Assembly (NCBI GenBank): GCA_012719335.1
Contig: JAAYAO010000209.1
Span: 1 to 18,385 of the forward strand
Direction: 5' to 3'
Length of the DNA: 18,385 nucleotides
Source of the DNA: Propionibacterium sp.
GTDB lineage: Bacteria > Actinomycetota > Actinomycetes > Propionibacteriales > Propionibacteriaceae
Positions within the stretch are counted from its first letter, which is position 1. Each line of letters starts with the position of its first letter. Below are positions 14,660-18,385 of this stretch, piece after piece. A program made the translations under genes and the position numbers. The notes under the pieces were generated by a model. It worked only from the letters and a program-made list of their open reading frames with translations. It made no database searches and had not been told where the DNA came from.

Positions 14660-16300
14660 TTACTGCTTGATCCAAGCCTTCGAGAAGTCGATCATGTCCT
14701 CGTTGCCCACGACCACGCCGTAGACGTCCTTGCTCCAGAACATCATCGGAGCATTGCCGCCCAGGGTGACCGAGGGAACGGTCTGCTGGTAGTGCTCCTC
14801 GATGCGCTTGGTGACATCCTTGACGGCTTCCTCATCGCTCATCGGGGTGGCGCGCAGTTCCTCGATCAGGGCGTCCATCTCCGGGTCGTTGTTCGACAGC
14901 ACGTTGGCCGCCGACTGCGAGTGGTAGACGCTGTACAGGTTCTGGTACGGATCGTTCTCGGTCACCTGCACGGCGGCCTTGCCCAGGTCGTAGTTCTTCT
15001 CGATGAAGAGCTTCGAGGTGAAGTCGGCCACCGAGCGGCTCATCTCCATCTCGATCTCGAGACCGACGGCCTCGAGCTGGGCCATGATCACCATGGCCTC
15101 CTCACGGGCGGTGGGATCCTCCAGGCCGAAGTAACCGATCTTGCCGTCGAAGCCCTCGGCCTTGGCCTCCTCGACCAGCGCGGTGGCGGCCTCGGGGTCG
15201 TAGGCGTTCACCTCGGCGTCGGCGTTGTGCCACTTCGAGGCGGTGGCGAACAGGTGGTTGCCGGGCATTCCGTTACCGTCGTGGGCGCGGTCGTAAATGA
15301 TGCTCGGGTCGATCGCCAGGGCGATCGCGCGACGGACCTTCTCGTTGGCCAACGGACGACCATCGGCGGCGTTCAGCATCAACAGGTTGCCGTTGTTCTG
15401 CAGGGTCACCTGACCGGGCACGCCATCGGCACGCAGGTCCTTGATCAGGCCGGGCTTGCGGATGTAACCGCCCTGCACCGAGCCGGAGTTGAAGGACTCG
15501 ACCTTGGTCTCGTCGCTACCCAGCCACACCCAGCGCAGCGTCTCGATGTTCGGCTCGCCGTCCCAGTAGTTCGGGTTGGCCCGGAAGGTCATCGACTCGC
15601 CCGGGGCGTAGTTGTCCAGGGTGAAGGCGCCGGCGCCGATCGGTTCGAAGGCGTCCGGGCCACCGGCGTAGGCGGCGGGGGCCATGATGAAGCCCATGCC
15701 GCGGCCGAGCATGTCGTTGAAGGTCGCCCAGGAGTCCTTGAGCTTGAAGACCACGGTCAGGTCGTCGGTCTTCTCGATGCCCTCCCAGAGCGGGTAGATG
15801 ACGCCGAGGTCGTAACCCTGGTTCTGCAGGTAGTAGCCCACCGAGCCGAGCACGGCGTCGGCGTTCAGGTCGGTGCCGTCGCTGAACTTCACGTCCGGAC
15901 GCAGCTTGACGGTCCACTCGGTGAAGTCGTCGTTCGGCTCGACCGACTCGGCCAACCGCGGGTCGTATTCGCCGGTCTCGTGGTTGTAGCGCACCAGGAC
16001 GTCGTAGACCGCGTACAGCGAGTTGCCGCCCGAGGAAGCGGTCGGGATCGTCTTGGTCGGGTCGAGGCTGCGGGTCTCGGCGTACTCGGCGTAGGTCAGG
16101 GTGCCGCCCTTGACCGGCTCGCCGCCGTCCTCGTCCTGCTTGTAGGTGCCGGGTGCGATGTAGGTTTCGGTGTTCTCCGAACCGTTGCCGCCGGCGCCGT
16201 CGGTGCCTTCACCGTCGTCACCGGCGCGGGCGCAGCCGGCCAGGGCCAACGCGGCGGCTGCGGCGATCGCCGCGTAGCGCGTCATGCGTGAGAATGCCAC
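14660..16300 (-). CDS. Peptide-type ABC transporter substrate-binding lipoprotein, copy 1
   Basis: A 546-residue family 5 solute-binding protein. A type II signal peptide with lipobox LALAGC places lipid-modified Cys at residue 23. An acidic Gly/Asp-rich linker of about 20 residues follows, then the mature domain from GGTLTYAEYAETRSLDP. SBP_bac_5 landmarks include WTVKLRPDVKFSDGTDLNADAV, PAAYAGGPDAFEPIGAGAFTLDNY, FRANPNYWDG and RRAIALAIDP. It should capture the solute outside the membrane for the permease/ATPase complex encoded at 8936-13207, which has no binding protein of its own. GTG at 16300 is chosen because AAGGAG lies 6 nt upstream and it starts the signal peptide. It is a close paralogue of the next gene upstream, from which it is separated by a terminator. 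Confidence 0.95.
   Translation of the reverse strand: MAFSRMTRYAAIAAAAALALAGCARAGDDGEGTDGAGGNGSENTETYIAPGTYKQDEDGGEPVKGGTLTYAEYAETRSLDPTKTIPTASSGGNSLYAVYDVLVRYNHETGEYDPRLAESVEPNDDFTEWTVKLRPDVKFSDGTDLNADAVLGSVGYYLQNQGYDLGVIYPLWEGIEKTDDLTVVFKLKDSWATFNDMLGRGMGFIMAPAAYAGGPDAFEPIGAGAFTLDNYAPGESMTFRANPNYWDGEPNIETLRWVWLGSDETKVESFNSGSVQGGYIRKPGLIKDLRADGVPGQVTLQNNGNLLMLNAADGRPLANEKVRRAIALAIDPSIIYDRAHDGNGMPGNHLFATASKWHNADAEVNAYDPEAATALVEEAKAEGFDGKIGYFGLEDPTAREEAMVIMAQLEAVGLEIEMEMSRSVADFTSKLFIEKNYDLGKAAVQVTENDPYQNLYSVYHSQSAANVLSNNDPEMDALIEELRATPMSDEEAVKDVTKRIEEHYQQTVPSVTLGGNAPMMFWSKDVYGVVVGNEDMIDFSKAWIKQ
15552..15625 (-). repeat. 74-bp exact repeat shared with the second binding-protein gene
   Basis: These 74 bases are identical to 17360-17433 and encode the segment around TFRANPNYWDGEP. 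Shorter exact or near-exact runs follow on both sides (for example the GPDAFEPIGAG region), interspersed with clearly diverged stretches. Confidence 0.85.
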
Positions 16301-16360
16301 GGGATACTCCTTGGGTGTCAGTCGAGTCGACCCAGCACACCAACCGTGGATAACGACGAC

Positions 16361-16393
16361 GTAACGGTTCCCGTCAGCCGGGAAACCCGTTAC
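16361..16393. repeat. Long imperfect inverted repeat around the copy 1 operator
   Basis: GTAACGGTTCCCG (16361-16373) pairs with CGGGAAACCCGTTAC (16379-16393), with one small bulge and a 5-nt centre. It extends the 17-bp element at 16368-16384. The outer GTAACGG/CCGTTAC arms are seen only here, not before copy 2. Confidence 0.6.
16368..16384 (-). promoter_or_regulatory. Shared inverted-repeat operator candidate, copy 1 promoter
   Basis: Read towards the gene this is TTCCCGGCTGACGGGAA, and it ends 67 nt before the GTG at 16300. The half-sites TTCCC and GGGAA with a 7-nt centre are identical to those before copy 2, while all five central bases (CTGAC versus TCAGT) differ. That pattern suggests selection on the half-sites. 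No clear -10 box could be chosen downstream. Confidence 0.55.
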
Positions 16394-16424
16394 GACGGCG
16401 TTCCGGCCAACGGACGGACGACGA

Positions 16425-16452
16425 AGGGGCCCCGGGAAAACCCGGGGCCCCT
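16425..16452 (-). terminator. Terminator between the two binding-protein genes
   Basis: A 12-bp perfect stem (AGGGGCCCCGGG with CCCGGGGCCCCT) has a 4-nt loop (TTTT on the minus strand). It starts 18 nt after the stop of copy 2. There is no U-run. It suggests that copy 1 is mainly transcribed from its own promoter. Confidence 0.85.
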
Positions 16453-16470
16453 CGAGGCGTGGGGGTCAGC

Positions 16471-18105
16471 TCACTGCTTGATCCACGCCTTGCCGAAATC
16501 CATCATGTCGTCGTTGACGACCTCGATGCCGTACACGTCCTTGCTCCAGAACATGAAGGCGGTGTTGCCGCCGAGGCTGACCGTCGGCACTTCCGCCTGG
16601 TAGTGCTCCTCGAGCCGCTTGGTGATGTCGGCGATGGCGTCCTCGTCGCTGATCGGGGTCTCGCGCAGTTCCTCGATCAGGGCGTCCATCTCCGGGTCGT
16701 TGTTCGACAGCACGTTGGCCGCCGACTGGGAGTGGTAGACGCTGTAGAGGTCGTAGTACGGATCGCTCTCGGTGATCATGATGGCGGTCTTGGACACGTC
16801 GAAGTTGCGTTCGATGAAGACCCGCGAGATAAGGTCCGCCACGGTGCGCACCATGTCGAGCTCCACCTCGAAGCCCACCGATTCGAGCTGCGCCTTGATC
16901 ACCATCGCCTCCTCGCGGGCGGTCGGATCCTCCAGGCCGACATAGCTGATCTTGCCGTCGAAGCCCTCGGCCTTGGCCTCCTCGAGCAGGGTGGTGGCCT
17001 GCTCTGCGTCGAACTCGTTCAGCTCCACGTCGGGGTGCCACTTCGAGGCGGTCGCGAACAACGCCTTGCCCGGCATGCCGAGCCCGTCGTGGGCCCGCTC
17101 GTAGAGCATCTCCGAATCGATGGCCAGGGCCATCGCCCGACGCGCCTTCTCGTTGCTCATCCCGCGACCCTCGCCGGCATTCAACATCAGCAGGTTGCCG
17201 CCGTTGGACAGGGTGACCGTGCCGGGGGTGTCCTCGGCACGCAGCTCCTTGATCAGGCCGGGCTTGCGGATGTAGCCGCCGTGCACGCTGCCACCCCGGA
17301 AGGTGTCGACCTTGGTCTCGTCGTTGCCCAGCCAGACCCAGCGCAGGGTGTCCAGGTAGGGCTCGCCGTCCCAGTAGTTCGGGTTGGCCCGGAAGGTCAT
17401 CGACTCGCCCGGGGCGTAGTTGTCCAGGGTGAACGGGCCCGCCCCGATCGGTTCGAAGGCGTCCGGGCCACCGGCGTAGGCGGCCGGGGCCATGATGAAG
17501 CCCATGCCGCGGCCGAGCATCGCGTCGAAGGTGGTCCAGGTGCCCTTGAGCTTGAAGACCACGGTCATGTCGTCGGTCTTCTCGATGCCTTCCCACATCG
17601 GGTAAATGACGCCGAGGTCGTAACCCTGGTTCTGCAGGTAGTAGCCCACCGACCCGAGTACCGCGTCGGCGTTCAGGTCGGTGCCGTCGCTGAACTTCAC
17701 GTCCGGACGCAGTGTGACGGTCCACTCGCTGTAGTCGTCGTTCGGCTCGACCGACTCGGCCAACCGGGGCTCGTGCTCGCCGGTCTCCTGGTTGTAGCGC
17801 ACCAGCGCGTCGTAGACCGCGTACAGCGAGCTGCCGCCGGACGGGCCGGTCGGAATCGTGACCGCCGGGTCGAGGCTGCGGGTCTCGGCGTACTCGGCGA
17901 AGGTCAGGGTGCCGCCCTTGACCGGCTCGCCGCCGTCCTCGTCCTGCCGGTAGGTACCGGGCTCGACATAGGTCTTGGTGTCGTCGGTGCCGGTGTTGCC
18001 ATCGGTTCCGTCGGTCGTGTCGTTCTCGGCGCGGGCGCAACCGGCCAGGGCCAAAGCGGCCGCTGCGCCGAGTGCGGCCACGCGGGTCCATCGGGTGAAT
18101 GCCAC
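16471..18105 (-). CDS. Peptide-type ABC transporter substrate-binding lipoprotein, copy 2
   Basis: A 544-residue family 5 solute-binding lipoprotein and close paralogue of copy 1. The lipobox LALAGC puts the lipid-modified Cys at residue 23, exactly as in copy 1. A Thr/Asp/Gly linker follows, then GGTLTFAEYAETRSLDP. By eye well over two-thirds of residues match copy 1, and insertions are almost confined to the linker. Differences cluster at places such as FKLKGTWTTFDAML, TFRGGSVHGGY, KARRAMALAIDSEML and VRTVADLISRVFIERNFDVSKTAIMITE, some of which may line the binding cleft. GTG at 18105 is chosen because a GGGAG Shine-Dalgarno lies 6 nt upstream and it begins the signal peptide; the frame is open 19 codons further. 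It probably shares the importer at 8936-13207 with copy 1. Confidence 0.95.
   Translation of the reverse strand: MAFTRWTRVAALGAAAALALAGCARAENDTTDGTDGNTGTDDTKTYVEPGTYRQDEDGGEPVKGGTLTFAEYAETRSLDPAVTIPTGPSGGSSLYAVYDALVRYNQETGEHEPRLAESVEPNDDYSEWTVTLRPDVKFSDGTDLNADAVLGSVGYYLQNQGYDLGVIYPMWEGIEKTDDMTVVFKLKGTWTTFDAMLGRGMGFIMAPAAYAGGPDAFEPIGAGPFTLDNYAPGESMTFRANPNYWDGEPYLDTLRWVWLGNDETKVDTFRGGSVHGGYIRKPGLIKELRAEDTPGTVTLSNGGNLLMLNAGEGRGMSNEKARRAMALAIDSEMLYERAHDGLGMPGKALFATASKWHPDVELNEFDAEQATTLLEEAKAEGFDGKISYVGLEDPTAREEAMVIKAQLESVGFEVELDMVRTVADLISRVFIERNFDVSKTAIMITESDPYYDLYSVYHSQSAANVLSNNDPEMDALIEELRETPISDEDAIADITKRLEEHYQAEVPTVSLGGNTAFMFWSKDVYGIEVVNDDMMDFGKAWIKQ
17360..17433 (-). repeat. 74-bp exact repeat shared with the first binding-protein gene
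   Basis: Identical to 15552-15625. It lies at the same position of the coding sequence in both paralogues. Confidence 0.85.
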
Positions 18106-18175
18106 GGTGAGCTCCCTTGCTCGTTCGGTGAGAGTGGAGCAAGCAGACCAAGCCACGGTCACAACCGAATCGCGA

Positions 18176-18192
18176 TTCCCACTGACCGGGAA
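18176..18192 (-). promoter_or_regulatory. Shared inverted-repeat operator candidate, copy 2 promoter
   Basis: Read towards the gene this is TTCCCGGTCAGTGGGAA, ending 70 nt before the GTG at 18105. The flank TAAGGCT before it resembles TAACGGGT in front of the copy 1 element. Further downstream GTT-CC-GG-TTGGT-TGCT is partly conserved in both promoters, so these arose by duplication. The half-sites are the best-kept part. Confidence 0.55.
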
Positions 18193-18214
18193 AGCCTTAT
18201 GCTGTGTGGCCGCA

Positions 18215-18234
18215 CCCCGCGCCGGGGGCCCGGG
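18215..18234 (-). terminator. Weak GC hairpin after the hydrolase gene
   Basis: CCCCG-CGC-CGGGG (18215-18227) and the adjoining GGGCCCGGG can form short competing stems just after the hydrolase stop on the minus strand. There is no U-run. It could limit read-through into the copy 2 promoter. Confidence 0.3.
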
Positions 18235-18235
18235 T

Positions 18236-18385
18236 TCAGGCCACCGGCGGGCGCAACAGGAACGACAGCACCGCGGCCTCCCAGCGCTCCTTCTGCTCGA
18301 TCATCGCCCAGTGCCCGCACTTGGGAATCACGTGCAGCTCGGCGTTGGGGATCATCCGCATCGGGAAGGTGGCCATGTCCACCGG
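18236..18385 (-). CDS. Alpha/beta hydrolase, C-terminal 49 residues (rest outside window)
   Basis: The frame is open from the window edge and ends with TGA at 18236-18238. It reads PVDMATFPMRMIPNAELHVI, then PKCGHWAMIEQKERWEAAVL, then SFLLRPPVA. The catalytic histidine is in CGHW, followed by E-x-x-E-R-W and a final helix, as in alpha/beta hydrolases. The NAELHV...CGHW pattern resembles the meta-cleavage-product hydrolases (HsaD/BphD/MhpC group) that cut C-C bonds in aromatic or steroid ring breakdown, but epoxide hydrolases and esterases end in a similar way. It lies upstream of the copy 2 binding protein on the same strand, more than 100 nt away. Confidence 0.8.
   Translation of the reverse strand, partial: PVDMATFPMRMIPNAELHVIPKCGHWAMIEQKERWEAAVLSFLLRPPVA

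Noticed and set aside
14648-16291. A 547-codon open frame on the plus strand antisense to the first binding protein
   Set aside because: It is a Val/Leu/Gly/His-rich mirror of the lipoprotein gene, without start signals. The minus strand has a lipobox, a Shine-Dalgarno and family motifs.
16368-18192. GGGAA half-sites read as -35 elements of an ECF sigma factor (GGGAAC ... GTT)
   Set aside because: No GTT-type -10 lies at the required 16-18 nt from GGGAA in either promoter, and the symmetric TTCCC partner points to a dimeric DNA-binding protein instead.

Overview
The window is a stretch of high-GC actinobacterial chromosome. This rests on GC-rich third codon positions, many GTG/TTG starts, an actinobacterial-looking EF-Tu, and -10 boxes placed right in front of start codons. 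The genus cannot be fixed from the sequence. The EF-Tu residues that differ from the usual mycobacterial and streptomycete ones would fit a Propionibacteriales-like lineage, but Mycobacteriales cannot be excluded. No phage, transposon, tRNA, rRNA or CRISPR signal was seen, and coding density is very high.

Layout. (1) 1-960 holds the 3' part of tuf, closed by a strong hairpin, followed directly by an FAD-dependent oxidoreductase gene (1029-2471). (2) 2474-6215 is a biotin locus: bioA-bioD-bioB on the minus strand, with a TetR-family gene diverging from bioA. The 71-bp bioA/tetR gap holds a palindrome matching the published BioQ operator pattern and two face-to-face promoters that look leaderless. 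bioF is absent. (3) 6219-7295 (minus) is an alpha-methylacyl-CoA racemase of the CaiB/BaiF fold with its catalytic residues intact. (4) 7428-13207 (plus) is an amidase gene followed by a full peptide-type ABC importer core: two permeases and two ATPases, overlapping or tightly spaced. A 12-codon leader ORF precedes and overlaps the first permease. (5) 13286-14604 holds a small protein of unknown function and a sulfotransferase-family protein that appears to lack the middle of its fold. (6) 14660-18105 (minus) holds two paralogous peptide-binding lipoproteins in tandem, each with its own promoter region. (7) 18236-18385 is the C-terminal end of an alpha/beta hydrolase running off the window.

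How the parts may work together. The importer operon lacks a binding-protein gene, and the two lipoproteins downstream are the obvious partners. Both lipoprotein genes carry the same 17-bp inverted repeat (TTCCCGG-N5-GGGAA) 67-70 nt upstream of their starts. A weaker version lies 72 nt upstream of the amidase. The best candidate for an undescribed unit here is therefore a co-regulated uptake-and-hydrolysis module: two alternative binding proteins, one DppBCDF-type importer and a cytosolic amidase. Its substrate and regulator are unknown.

A second theme is start architecture. Four genes without a Shine-Dalgarno sequence (the oxidoreductase, bioA, the tetR gene and the racemase) each have a TANNNT box exactly 6-7 nt before ATG, the signature of leaderless mRNA. 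The genes of the importer module use Shine-Dalgarno sequences.
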